Made by a program: the position numbers and the translations under genes | In this document: piece by piece, positions 32,170 through 42,585 of the stretch | Layout: every line of letters begins with the position of its first letter | Numbering within the stretch: the first letter of the stretch is position 1 | Notes under the pieces: generated by a model | Database searches by the model: none | The model's input: the letters and a program-made list of their open reading frames with translations, nothing else | What the model was told of the DNA's origin: nothing | Assembly: GCF_033473495.1 (NCBI RefSeq) | Contig: NC_088936.1 | Coordinates: 4,402,001 to 4,466,000 of the forward strand | Source of the DNA: Cercospora beticola | Lineage: Eukaryota; Ascomycota; Dothideomycetes; Mycosphaerellales; Mycosphaerellaceae | DNA length: 64,000 nt | Reading direction: 5' to 3'

Positions 32170-32765
32170 ATGGCAAGCGACGACGACAGTGGCAACAAGA
32201 AGCGCGCCGCCGAGGGAGACACTGAGCAGACTTCAAAGCAGCAAAAGCAGGACGACGGAACCCCCCCGGAAAAGAAGAGCATCAAAGGCAGCTGCCACTG
32301 CGGCTTCATCAAATACACCTTCGATGTCACTTCCCTTCCTCTGAGCGCAAATCGCTGCAGTTGCACGTTCTGCCAGTAAGTAGGACCACTGCCAAAGGAC
32401 AAACCTATGCTCAGCCGTCTTGCAGGAAATTGGGACTCACTGGACACGGTCTCAAGAACCTGTCCAAGGATTTCCATCTGATTAGTCCCGATTCCAGAGA
32501 AGATCCCGCTCTGGGAAGCTATGCGCCCAACGTCAAGACAGGCGCAAAGTACTTCTGCAGAGACTGCGGCACTCATGTCTGGCAAGAAGGCTACTACGAA
32601 TGGGAAGGCCAACGCCATGATTTCTTCCCTGTAAATGTTGCTACAGTTGACCAGCCGCAAGATGGTGTTGATTTGAGCGAGACCAAGATTCGATATGAGG
32701 ATGGTTTGCACAACAATTGGGCTGCTGGCTTGAGGGAGAAGCCGTGGCCGAATGGCCTGCCATGA
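32170..32765 (+). CDS. GFA/CENP-V-type zinc-binding protein, 2 exons
   Basis: 181 residues from exons 32170-32375 and 32426-32765. The intron 32376-32425 (GTAAGT...TTGCAG) joins CSCTFC to QKLGL. The zinc ligands of the glutathione-dependent formaldehyde-activating-like fold are visible: G-S-C-H-C-G, C-S-C-T-F-C and, later, F-C-R-D-C-G. A 35-residue Lys/Asp-rich tail precedes the domain and may be disordered. Family members bind zinc; the catalytic role in formaldehyde detoxification is proven for few, so the substrate is left open. MASDDDS is preferred to an upstream in-frame ATG at 32107. Confidence 0.85.
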
Positions 32766-33158
32766 GGCAATGGGGTAGCATATACTGTGCGAGTGCAGCG
32801 TCCACGCCTGTGCGTGAACACACGGCAACATCCTGAACTCATCGCTCGCATTCGCGAGTCGTGATCCTTCTCAAGCCACATTATTGGCGATCAACATTTC
32901 ACTTTTTCCAAGAACGCCTCGAAGCTCCGCCTCGCACCAGTGCGTTCTACGATTGGACGAACAAGCCCTCATGCCAACGGCTCGGACACAGCCCCTCCTG
33001 CTCGAAGCCCAGCATGGCTGCATCGCCATCTATCTTGGGGGTGCTATTCGGGACGCGATGTCTTCTCTGATCGCAATCAAAATCTCTCGACCTCGCGCAC
33101 CCAACTCACGCGCAGGTGAGCGCGAACCGATCTTCATCTCCCTCATGCCCTCGTAACA
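32766..33158. other. Intergenic region
   Basis: 393 bp between two plus-strand genes. It presumably carries the GFA 3' UTR and the promoter of the membrane protein. Nothing else is seen. Confidence 0.4.
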
Positions 33159-34304
33159 ATGGCCTCAAGCACACTGAGCGCGTACACAGCTGTGTTCACT
33201 TATCGCGCTCTCCCGCAATCCACCGTCTCCTACACCGCAACCTGGAGCAATCTAGGTCCTCTCACAACAGTCTTCACTCCACCCGCGAGTTGCAACACAC
33301 CCGTGTCTACCAACCTCTTCATTCAAGCCCGTGGAGCATGGGGTCAACACTGCGACTGGACTAGAACGGCAGATCTTCCCCGTTCAGAATGCTATCCTTC
33401 ATACACAGGACCAAACCCCGCCGCTATTGCGGGCGGGAACAATAACTGGCTCCCAGGCGAGCAGAAATTCTATTACTCGCCAGGCTATTCCTGTCCCGCA
33501 GGGTGGCAAGCTGCGACGACGCTCACAGGTCCTGCGCCGACGAGTATGGGAATATGGGATGATGGGCAGAAACCTCTGGCGCTCGTTGGTGTTCCGGGTA
33601 CACAAGTCGTTTGTTGTCCGAATGCTTGGACGATGGGCGGTTTGGTGCAATGTTACTCGCGCGTGGAGACTTCAACGAGATTGCAGGCTTGTAGGTCAGA
33701 AAGTCGGAGTTTCAATCATACAAATGGCACGCCCGATCCGACTACTGGGACGACGACAAGGACCGGGACAACGATCGTGGCGTACACGACGCCTGCGGTG
33801 CTGTTGGTTCATGATGCGCCACTTGAGGGAGGAAGTGGTGGGAGTGGCAATACCACAAAGATTGCAGTCGGAGTGGCCGTACCGGTCGTGGTGCTGCTGG
33901 GGCTTGTCGCTGGGATACTTTTCTGCCTCAGACGAAGGAAACGAAGAAGAGAGGCGCTGCAGCAGACCAGTTATCATTCGAGAGCAGTGTTGCCGGATGC
34001 AGGATATGGAGACGAGCGTCATGCTGCTGAATTATCGGACGTCAAGCATCAGAGCAGTGCTGTAACTTATGCAAAGGCCGAACTCGATGGATCCGATCCA
34101 AGCAGACGACTTCTTTCGCAAGAGAAGTCAGAGCTCCAAGGGACATATGTTGATGCGTATCATGGGCAGGCGGCTACTGAGGTGAAGCACGACACTGGTC
34201 ATGAAATAGGTGAACTGGAAGACACGGGCCGCCGCCACGAGCTGGGCTACGCGACCCAGGCTGCAGGTGAAGTTCCAACGACTTTGCAACCTTCTAGGTC
34301 GTGA
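33159..34304 (+). CDS. Single-pass membrane protein with Cys-containing ectodomain
   Basis: 381 residues, single exon. The N-terminal 200 residues contain eight or so Cys, many Trp and Gly, and sequons, consistent with an extracellular domain. A Thr-rich stalk (TTGTTTRTGTT) follows, then the transmembrane helix IAVGVAVPVVVLLGLVAGILFCL and a basic stop-transfer RRRKRRR. The cytosolic tail of about 110 residues is polar. The topology resembles fungal wall-stress sensor-like proteins. There is no classical N-terminal signal peptide at the annotated Met, so either the TM acts as signal anchor or an upstream exon is missing. Confidence 0.68.
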   Translation: MASSTLSAYTAVFTYRALPQSTVSYTATWSNLGPLTTVFTPPASCNTPVSTNLFIQARGAWGQHCDWTRTADLPRSECYPSYTGPNPAAIAGGNNNWLPGEQKFYYSPGYSCPAGWQAATTLTGPAPTSMGIWDDGQKPLALVGVPGTQVVCCPNAWTMGGLVQCYSRVETSTRLQACRSESRSFNHTNGTPDPTTGTTTRTGTTIVAYTTPAVLLVHDAPLEGGSGGSGNTTKIAVGVAVPVVVLLGLVAGILFCLRRRKRRREALQQTSYHSRAVLPDAGYGDERHAAELSDVKHQSSAVTYAKAELDGSDPSRRLLSQEKSELQGTYVDAYHGQAATEVKHDTGHEIGELEDTGRRHELGYATQAAGEVPTTLQPSRS

Positions 34305-35073
34305 ATGTGGTCACTCATCTACTAGTAATGCAAACAAATTAACATCTCTGACGATAATACGGCTGCTAAGAATCTGCAGCGGTCGCTCATGTTGGCGCTT
34401 TGAGGCGTGTCCGGTTCGAAGATGGCCAGCAAGTCATAGTGTGCTTGTGGGAGGCAGCTGGTTTTTGCGATCTTATGGTATAGATACCCTTTTGACTTCT
34501 CGACTTCTGTAACGCGCGCGAAAACATAGCTAGCATTCTGGAATTCATGCACTGCTTTGGACAACGCATCATGTTTCTGGCCGGCGCTCCGCTTGTGGTC
34601 TGATAGGCATGGTAGCCCTGATACCCGCCCAATCATAAATTTGGAGATGGTGGCGCATGCTCTGACGCTGCTCTCGGCGAGACGTTCAGTGCATGTGAAA
34701 GTGTGTAGAAACTCGTTGCCTAAGTGTGAGCGAGTACAGTGCGAGGAATACGACTCGTCGTTCTCGCGTGGGCAGTGGAATTGCGTAGATGGAACGTGAA
34801 GAGCGAAGAAGACGACGTGGCGCAGTCGTTCATGTGGCTGGACCGGGTGATTTGCCCCTCCCTCCACCCATGACGTGGTGCCTGCTCAATAGAGTTGCGC
34901 TGTTTGTGCGTTGCCAACATTGACCGCGCAAAAAGGCCTCGTGTCTGGGAGCAGCATATAACGCACCTTCTTCCACACAACACCACCTTCCACACACTCT
35001 CAACAATACATCCTCTCCAAATCCGAAACCCATCTTCCACTTCCGCAAACAACACAACCCACGACCACCCATC
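34305..35073. promoter_or_regulatory. Intergenic region upstream of the Vip1-like gene
   Basis: 770 bp. The 34960-35070 segment is a CA/TC-rich stretch without ATG, a typical 5' UTR of a strongly expressed fungal gene. No gene seen. Confidence 0.45.
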
Positions 35074-36065
35074 ATGTCGAACACCGTCCACGTCCAGGGT
35101 ATCAGCGGTCAGACCAGCGAGAAGGAGGTCCGCGACTTCTTCAGCTTTTGGTAAGTTTCACGCCAGTCTTCCACGATACTGGGAACACATCCACTGACTT
35201 TCAATCTAGCGGCAAGATCCAATCCATCTCCGTGACCCCAGAGTCCAGCGAGGCATCGTCGTCGCAGTCCGCCACAGTTACCTTCGAGAAAGAGACGGCA
35301 GCAAAGACAGCTCTGCTGCTCGACAACACACAGCTCGGTCCATCGCAGGTGCACGTCACCCCGGGCAAATCGCTCGACCAGGCTGCCGGTGGAAAGACAG
35401 CAGGTGCCTCAGAAGATGACCTCGCACAAGAAGACAAGCCTCGTGCTCGTGTCGCTGCAGAGATGTTGGCACATGGCTACAACCTGAGCGATCAGGTCAT
35501 CCAGAAGGCTCTCGCCCTCGACCAGCAACATGGCATCTCCCAGCGTTTCACCTCTGCCCTTACGAACTTCGACTCCAAGTACAAGGTGACCGAGAAGGCT
35601 CAGGCTACCGACAACCAGTACGGCATTACCGCCAAGGCCAACGAGGGCTGGAGAGGCCTCAACTCATACTTTGAGAAGGCTCTCGGAACCCCGACCGGAC
35701 AGAAGGTCCGCGCATTCTACGAGCAAGGTAGCAAGCAGGTGCTCGACGTCCACAACGAGGCCAAGCACCTTGCATCGCTCAAGGCTGGCAAAGCACCAAA
35801 CCACCCAGTCGAGGGCAAGGAGGGTCGCACCGCTTGCAACTGCGGTAGTGTCGCTGGCAAGTGCTCCTGCAAGCCGGGCGAGTGCGCGTGCTCCAGCTGC
35901 AGCAAGAACCCAGATGACAGCAAGCCTGCCGTCTCAGCAGAGGAGGCCGAACTCGAGAAGGTTCCAGGCACTGAGAAGACCAAGTGCAACTGCGGTGGCG
36001 CCGACGAGAAGTGCGCTTGCGAGCCAGGCAAGTGTGCTTGTGCCAGCTGCCCACGTTCTTCTTAA
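35074..36065 (+). CDS. vip1: Vip1-family RRM protein with two C-terminal metallothionein-like modules, 2 exons
   Basis: 310 residues from exons 35074-35150 and 35210-36065; the 59-nt intron (GTAAGT...TCTAG) lies inside the RRM, joining FFSFC to GKIQSI. RNP-like strands are TVHVQGIS and SATVTFE. The middle part (ARVAAEMLAHGYNLSDQVIQ, then repeated helical blocks) is as in fungal Vip1. At the C-terminus, residues 235-256 and 285-306 form two 22-residue modules with the same spacing C-x-C-x6-C-x-C-x4-C-x-C-x2-C, seven Cys each. This is close to the seven-Cys plan of small ascomycete copper metallothioneins. RNA binding by the RRM and metal binding by the tail are inferred. The gene lies directly before the copper chaperone CCS1 on the same strand. 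Confidence 0.88.
35835..35991 (+). repeat. Two 7-Cys metallothionein-like modules (coding repeat)
   Basis: First Cys codons of the two modules start at 35835 and 35985; each module runs 66 bp, and the second extends to about 36050. The spacer of 28 residues is acidic and Lys-rich. Cys spacing is identical in both copies, which points to internal duplication followed by divergence outside the Cys positions. Confidence 0.8.
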
Positions 36066-36637
36066 AGGCTGCAATCACACCTCGATGGCTGTGCTTTCAA
36101 GAGCATAGTCGTTGACACTTGAGTGGAGGCATCGACAGAACGGCGACCTTTTAATGATGTCATTGGCCACGATGTATCAGTATTGCGAAGAGCGATTTGG
36201 CGCCGGTTGCATGAGATAGGCGGGAAAAAATTGTCACGAAGTTATGATATCCAGATAGCGTACGAGAAAAGCTGTTGCTATTATATGCTGTTGTCCATCA
36301 AAGTCCCTTGTCAGTCGTCGTTCCTGCATAAATCTGCTCATGATCTGCATGCACGACGTGGTTCCTCGTTCTACTAACACACTTCACGTCCTGCTCCATA
36401 ATGCTATTGAATTGTGCGAGTCGAGACTGTCGTTGGATGAGCCCCGGTGCGCTATGCTTCAATATGGCGCGAGAGTATCGCCCGGGAAGGTGGGGCAACT
36501 GATTTCCAATCGATCTGACCTCACTGCTCCGACCCCTCCAATGTCTCCATCTCGAAACACAACAGACAACTTTCTCTGAGTGCAGTCACTCCTCACACAC
36601 TGTCTCTTACGATCACCACTCCTCCGCATCGCCCACC
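36066..36637. promoter_or_regulatory. Intergenic region between vip1-like and CCS1
   Basis: 572 bp holding the 3' UTR of the Vip1-like gene and the CCS1 promoter. No gene is seen, and I do not identify a copper-response site with confidence. Confidence 0.4.
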
Positions 36638-37480
36638 ATGACCACCTCATCAACCTCAGCTCCTGGGGCGAACCCCTCCTCCTCATCCTCATCAACCCTC
36701 CCCACCTTCGAAACAACCTTCGCCGTCCCACTATCCTGCGACTCCTGCATCTCCGACATAACCACAGCCCTCCAACAAAATGTCCCTGGAATCCAAAACA
36801 TTACAGCTTCTTTGAAAGACCAAATCGTCAGCATAACAGGCAACGCCGCCCCCTCAGCCATCGTTTCCGCCATAGAAGCTACAGGCCGCGATGCAATCCT
36901 GCGAGGAAGCGGGAAAGCTGAAAGTGCGGCGGTTTGTATTCTCGAAACTCATGCTGAGAGTGTGGCGTTACATGAGCAGGTTCGGGGTCTGGTGAGGATG
37001 GTAGAAGTTGTTCCGAAGGATACGCAAGGAAAGGATGCTGAGGGGAGGGAAGCGTTGGTTTTGGCAGATATGACATTAAAAGGCGTAGCTGAGGGAAAAT
37101 ATAATGTCTCTGTACGCGAAACGGGGAATATTTCGCAAGGACCGAGGAGTGTGGGGGGTGTATGGGATTGGTTTAGAGCGAAAGAGGAGAATCGGAAAGG
37201 GAAAGATGTGAAGGGCGTGTTTGGGACGATTGAAGTTGGGAAGAATGGGATGGGGAGTAGTTTTGTGGATCGACCGGTTAGGATTTGGGAGTTGATTGGG
37301 AGGAGTATGGTTGTTAGTCGGGCGGAGTTTGGGAAGGAGGAGAAGGAGGATGAGAATTGTTTGGTTGGGGTTATTGCGAGGTCGGCGGGGGTTTGGGATA
37401 ATAATAAGACGGTTTGTAGTTGTAGTGGGAAGACGGTTTGGGAGGAGAGGAAGGAGCAGAGGGGGAAGGGGATGTTGTGA
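36638..37480 (+). CDS. CCS1: Copper chaperone for superoxide dismutase
   Basis: 280 residues, single exon. An N-terminal HMA domain carries the copper site L-S-C-D-S-C (C34, C37; the usual Met of MxCxxC is Leu) and ends near residue 90. A SOD1-like domain follows, with recognisable G-x-W-D-W and N-x-D/KTVC segments, then a C-terminal C-x-C (TVCSCSGKTVWEER) near residue 265 that transfers copper and forms the SOD1 disulfide. It delivers Cu(I) to Cu/Zn-SOD in cytosol and the mitochondrial intermembrane space. The coding strand flips from C-rich (to about 36900) to strongly G-rich. Confidence 0.9.
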   Translation: MTTSSTSAPGANPSSSSSSTLPTFETTFAVPLSCDSCISDITTALQQNVPGIQNITASLKDQIVSITGNAAPSAIVSAIEATGRDAILRGSGKAESAAVCILETHAESVALHEQVRGLVRMVEVVPKDTQGKDAEGREALVLADMTLKGVAEGKYNVSVRETGNISQGPRSVGGVWDWFRAKEENRKGKDVKGVFGTIEVGKNGMGSSFVDRPVRIWELIGRSMVVSRAEFGKEEKEDENCLVGVIARSAGVWDNNKTVCSCSGKTVWEERKEQRGKGML

Positions 37481-37931
37481 ATGGGGTTAGGTATGGTGGC
37501 GAGGAGAGCTTTCTGCCGATACGATGGTTGGCTCAGAGCAGTGGCTGTGGAAACGCGCTTGAAGAAGAGTGCTACCGATCGTCGACGGCAACGCGGCTCC
37601 ATGATCCTCGTGCTCGCGCATGGACTGTGTCAAGATAGGTCTGCTTCTCACTGCGAGCTCGTAAGCAGGTCTCGATTGACATTCACATAAGCAGCTTGAT
37701 TGCAGAAGTCATCTAGTATCATGCTCTTCTCGACTAAGCTCGACCCGCGACGAGCGTGAAAGTCCTCTCGTCTAGGCTCGCATCCAAGGTCTTTCCCATG
37801 CCCTCTAGCAAGTATACCTCTCTGCCCATATTGATCGGCATCTATGCCACTCTTCTCGATCCCACCCGAACGCCATCGCTATAATCATCAGAGTAATAAT
37901 ACACATTTCTCGTCTTGTCAACCCGGCCAGC
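37481..37931. other. Convergent intergenic region
   Basis: 451 bp between the 3' ends of CCS1 and ARP5. No gene seen. Confidence 0.4.
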
Positions 37932-40187
37932 TTACGTGAAAACATTACCCAGATTGTGCTCTCGCAAATAGTCCCCACCCTTCTCCGCCCATTCCTCCTT
38001 GGAGACGAAGTTGGTCCGACTTTCGCTCGAGCTTGCCCACTTCGCAGCACCTTTCCAAGCATCAAGTGAAGGATTCTTTGCTTTGCGAACGTTGAGCTGC
38101 ACTTCGGCGGGCAGGACAGCACGTAACTCATCTCGAAGCCGTTCTTCGAAGCCTTGGAAGAATGTATAGCCTCCTGTGAGGAAGACGTCTTTCAAGATGT
38201 CGTCGCGCGCGGCATGTGAAGAGAGACGTTGCATGAGAATATCTTCTGCAATCTCCACGATACCGGCTTGATCGACGCCTGCGATGCTGGGTTGGAAGAT
38301 GACCTCCGGTACACGGATCCGTTCGACGTTGAGGTGGAATTGGCTGCTTTCCCTGGCACTTTCCGTATCGAACGGGTAGGGTCCTCGTGTGAAAGCGTGC
38401 ACTAAGCTCTTAGTCCAGTCCTTTTGTTGCTCCAGAGTGCTCTCAATCGTGAAGTCGGGGTCGTGCTCGAGTAATTGCGCCTCAATGGCCTTCAGCTGTC
38501 CCTGGTAATCCTCTTCTTCATCTTCCTCGTCATCTTCCTTGCCGGCCTGGATTTCTCGATATACCATCCAGTCATCGTCGTCAGCGCCGAATCCGTCGTC
38601 ATCATTGCCACCTCGCCGCCGCTTCTTGGTAGGCTGATCTGAGGCCAGATTGGCAATCTGCTTCATTCGTAATTGGGCGGCTTGAGACTTGCGATTGCCA
38701 AGCTCGGCCTTTAATCGCTCGCGCTCTTTGATTCTCTGGATGACAGCTAGACGTGCGGCGCGGCGCTCCTCTACCCATCCGTCGAGGTCTGCCTCGCGTC
38801 GCAGGTCATCCTGTCTTTGCAGCTCAACCTGGCGTGCTTTTTCCGCTTCCTTCTCAGCCTTTGCTCTCGCACGTGCATCGTGGTTTGCTTTGAGGAGCTT
38901 CTGCTGTCTCTTCGCCTTGATGCCTTCCTCGTCCAGCTCCGCGTCGGGAATGTCCAGGAGCGGGTATGTGGGCTCCTCGACAACTTCTTCTTCCAGGTCC
39001 CCGACATCTTTATTCCTCTGCTTTCGTATACTCTTCTCCATCTCAATGATCTTCTTGTTCAGCTGGTTCTCGTCCTTGAACTCCTCGTCGTCCAAGATGG
39101 CTCGAATTTCCTTCTTCGTCGTAGCATCCTGAATCTGCTGCTGTACCTGCTTGTAGTACTCCACTTCCTCTTCTTTACGAATTAGCTTTTCCAAGCGCAT
39201 TTTCGCAGCTTGTTCTTGCAGTCTCCGCCCTCCTTCACGTCTTTTCTCCTCGGCCCGTGCGATTTCTTCATCTGTCTTTTGCACGACTTCTTTCTCCTGG
39301 AACGGAAGCTGTACGACATGATCTCGGTCCTCCAGGCCTGTCCAATCTAGCATTTGCTTCATCTCTCCATCGTAGTCCCGGCTGACATAGCAGTGTTGCT
39401 TGACCAAATCCTCAATCTGCGTCTCATTCACTTTTCCCGTTGTCAATAGCCCAGGATACTTGATGCGCAGCAGTCTCTCCAAGAACCCAGCACATTGCGC
39501 TCTACCCCAGTCTAACCGAGTCGCCGCGCTGATCATTGGTTGCTTGTCCACTACTGGGATCAGATGTGTGCTCATGTTGGCACTCGAGACTACCAGCCCT
39601 GTATTGCCTCCATTGTAGTGATAGCTGAACAGGCTGTCTACGCCGTATGCGACAGAAGGCGCGCCATACAGCTCGAACAGGATCTCGCTCATCACTTTCC
39701 TCGTGTATTGCGGATTCGCGAGCGGCTCGGTCATGACAATCGGCCTGTCAATCACGCTCTTGTTTGCTTCTCCCAATCCCAATTTGAGAAAGATGTAATC
39801 CAGAACGCCCTCTTGAACATCCCAATTGTTAATGATGTTGCTCCCCGGCTCATAGATGTTCTTGGCCTGTCCTCTCGCAGTTCCGTCAAAATAAATTTCC
39901 GAGCCGATGAAATTCAGCTTGCGATTCAGTTTGCGATCGGTGTAGCGCGCCATGAGCGGAGGGAAGACCAGACGAGGATCGGCATCTGATTGCCAGCCAG
40001 CGCGTATGGCTGACGAGCCATTGTCAATGACGATGGCGGTGTCGGGAGAAGACGAGCGGTAGGCATCGGTGGTAGTCTTGAGCTGACCATGATAGGGAGG
40101 CTCGGAGACTGTGTAGACGGTGCTCGGCGGAGGTTTGGGCGAGTTGCGGCCGTTGGAGGAGCTGATGGGGATGGTGTAGTGCGGCAT
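37932..40187 (-). CDS. ARP5: Actin-related protein 5 (INO80 chromatin remodelling complex)
   Basis: 751 residues, single exon. The actin fold is split by a long charged insertion. The N-terminal part has the phosphate-1 loop AIVIDNGSSAIRAGW, then PIVMTEPLANP and the ARP5-typical NWDVQEGVLDYIF. Residues 270-600 are a Lys/Glu-rich coiled coil specific to Arp5. The C-terminal actin part has DVFLTGGYTFFQGFEERL and WASSSE. It works with Ies6 in INO80 to engage nucleosomal DNA and drive sliding. The length agrees with fungal ARP5. Confidence 0.95.
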   Translation of the reverse strand: MPHYTIPISSSNGRNSPKPPPSTVYTVSEPPYHGQLKTTTDAYRSSSPDTAIVIDNGSSAIRAGWQSDADPRLVFPPLMARYTDRKLNRKLNFIGSEIYFDGTARGQAKNIYEPGSNIINNWDVQEGVLDYIFLKLGLGEANKSVIDRPIVMTEPLANPQYTRKVMSEILFELYGAPSVAYGVDSLFSYHYNGGNTGLVVSSANMSTHLIPVVDKQPMISAATRLDWGRAQCAGFLERLLRIKYPGLLTTGKVNETQIEDLVKQHCYVSRDYDGEMKQMLDWTGLEDRDHVVQLPFQEKEVVQKTDEEIARAEEKRREGGRRLQEQAAKMRLEKLIRKEEEVEYYKQVQQQIQDATTKKEIRAILDDEEFKDENQLNKKIIEMEKSIRKQRNKDVGDLEEEVVEEPTYPLLDIPDAELDEEGIKAKRQQKLLKANHDARARAKAEKEAEKARQVELQRQDDLRREADLDGWVEERRAARLAVIQRIKERERLKAELGNRKSQAAQLRMKQIANLASDQPTKKRRRGGNDDDGFGADDDDWMVYREIQAGKEDDEEDEEEDYQGQLKAIEAQLLEHDPDFTIESTLEQQKDWTKSLVHAFTRGPYPFDTESARESSQFHLNVERIRVPEVIFQPSIAGVDQAGIVEIAEDILMQRLSSHAARDDILKDVFLTGGYTFFQGFEERLRDELRAVLPAEVQLNVRKAKNPSLDAWKGAAKWASSSESRTNFVSKEEWAEKGGDYLREHNLGNVFT

Positions 40188-41693
40188 TGGAGCGACTTGT
40201 ACTCAGACAGCGCTCATGGCATTGTCAGTGAGTCGGTGAACTACTTAGTGTCTAAGAGTTATGATTTACAGATGCCATGGGAGTTGCACAGCTCAAGCTG
40301 TAGATGTGCACGAGCCAGCACGCGCTGTCACGTGCTCGACACTTTTAACAGGACTCACTTTCGAGGCAAGAATGCTTCGGACGAATGACTCCGTCCGACA
40401 TTATTTCCACTGAGACTCAACTTCGTTGCATGTGCACACGGTGCTAGCTTTCCGACATCCACCGCCTTACGGAACGAGTTCGAGCAGCAGTCTGCACCAA
40501 ATCCGTTGACAGTAGGTGGCAAATCTGCACGTGCACACTCTCACACGAGCATGCGGAGAGAAGACGAAAGCATGATCACGACTCATCAGATGCCGCTGTA
40601 TCACGCCACTATGCTACCAAAATGGCAGTTGGACGAAGGCATGCCGCGAGCCACGAGGGCGCCTCTTCTCGCCTGGCTGTGAACCGTTCCCTGCCAAGGC
40701 CAGCCAGACCTCACCTCTGCAAGCCTCCAAACCTTCCTGCAATTCTCCACGGGGACACGAGGGGGCGTGGTGAGACTTGGAAACTTCGCCGTACATGCTG
40801 CTACGCACTATCACAAGCTTTTGCAGGTATCATAGCGACAAGTATGCGAAGTGAAGCTCTGGGAACTTGGAAGCTCGCTCATGAATCACGACCACTTCGT
40901 GCAGAAATAGCCATGGAGCACGCCCGCCATTGTTCTTGATATCAACTCCTTGCAGCCGTCCAACACAGGCGCACCGATTCATCACATCTAGGCGGAATAT
41001 GGGTATCCGACTGCCATTCGTGCAAGCCGATGCTGGATCCCAATGCCGCCCTGTCACCCACAAAGCAGTACTAATCAAAGCCACGAGAGCAAAAACACGA
41101 AAGGAGCGAGACACTAAGCGTATATTGGTTTCGATATATTCCATTCACTGCGACTGTACGCTAATGATCAGTACCTGGCTTGTCTGAAAAGATATGGGTA
41201 GTTCGGAAAGGCAGGCAAAATCTCCAAATCAATCCCGACAAAGGACAGAACGTGAATAGGAGCGCTCCGAACGTGCAAAGGCGGCAATACGGAACAGTAT
41301 TTGTATCTGGTACTATATCGTATATGGATGTGAATGCCTAGTTTGCGAAATATACGTCTTGTGATAGACGGGACGTATGCTTTACTGCATTGCTTTTTTT
41401 GGACTCATGTTTTGACCAACGACTTGCGTTTCTCGTAGACCACGACTTCGTGTTGGTTACGTGCCGTTCATTCGAATGGCTGCTTTGTCCACTCTTGCTA
41501 GTCGCCTTGTTCAACGACAAATCCCATTGCCGCCCAAATTCGTAGCGCACCGCAGGTAATCTACACGACATTCTTCACCCTCCTTGTGCCAGCGCTTGGG
41601 GTCCATCCTCGCTTCTGACTATTGCTACATGGCGTGTTCATCGTCTCTTCGTGTCCATCGTCTCTTGAAAATTGCCAAGCACCGGGCCATGGG
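40188..41693. other. Intergenic region upstream of ARP5
   Basis: 1.5 kb between the ARP5 start and the 3' end of the next gene. Short frames on both strands have no motif. I see no gene, tRNA or repeat. Confidence 0.4.
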
Positions 41694-42585
41694 CTAGCTG
41701 CCCAGTTCCGACGGCGGCTGGCGCGAATTGATCTCAAGTGCTGGTTGTCGACCTGTCAAGTTCTCGCCCTGGTCGTTGGGCTGTTCTTGAGAGATTTTTT
41801 GTGCCTGTGTTTCGTGATTGCCAGTGCTATCAGGGTAGCTTGGAGGTGCCTGTACCTTCGATGGGTTCGAGTTCTCTTGCGATGGGCGTGGTGACGAGGT
41901 CGAGCGTCGGTGTCTGATCTTCCAGCCGATGATACCACCGATGATGAGAAGGAGAGGTATGCCTAGGCCGAGTCCCACGCCCATTCCGACTTTCAGGGCA
42001 AGTGTCGTGCCTGAAGGATTGTCATTCTGATTCGAACTGGAAGTTGAAATGGCGGACGACGAGGTTGTCGGAAACGACGATGTAAAAGTCATCGTTGAGC
42101 TTGCGATCGTACTGCTGCTAGCCTGCGTTAAGTTGACAGCGTATGATGAGAAGTTCCCGTCGCCATTCAGGTCGAACATCCATGTGAACAGAATCGGCGA
42201 GTTTGGTTGAAAGTCAAGATCGCTGCCGACTGTGTAGTTGAACGACCCAGCGTTAGACGAGTCGACGCCGCTAGGGGAAGCTTTACAGACTTATCAGTAC
42301 AGCAACAGCGGCAGGTCATGTGAGAGACTAACTGTAGATTGTTCCCAAGACTTTGTTGTTCGCGTTTGAGCTAATGTTAACATCATGCTGCCACAATTCA
42401 ATTCTGTAGTTGCTGAAGACTGTGGTCCATTGAATGGTCTGCACCTCTCCGACGACCCACAGACGATTGGCACTCCAGTCTTGCTGTATTGCATAGGCTG
42501 GAGGATTGACCCAAGAATTGGCGACTTGACTTTTTGTCTCTGGAACGATACATACGAGCAACGCAATCAATGGTGGTAAAAGCAT
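41694..42585 (-). CDS. Signal-peptide, single-TM cell-surface protein, 2 exons
   Basis: 279 residues from exons 42585-42333 and 42280-41694 (intron 42332-42281, GTTAGT...GTAAAG; sum 840 nt). It has a signal peptide (MLLPPLIALLVCIVPETKS), then a beta-rich ectodomain of about 130 residues with several Trp and sequons (VVGEVQTIQWTTVFSNYRI, ILFTWMFDLNGDG). A Ser/Thr-rich stalk, the membrane helix LKVGMGVGLGLGIPLLLIIGGIIGW, a basic stop-transfer and a Pro/Gln-rich cytosolic tail follow. The layout is common among fungal surface proteins of unknown role. Confidence 0.78.
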
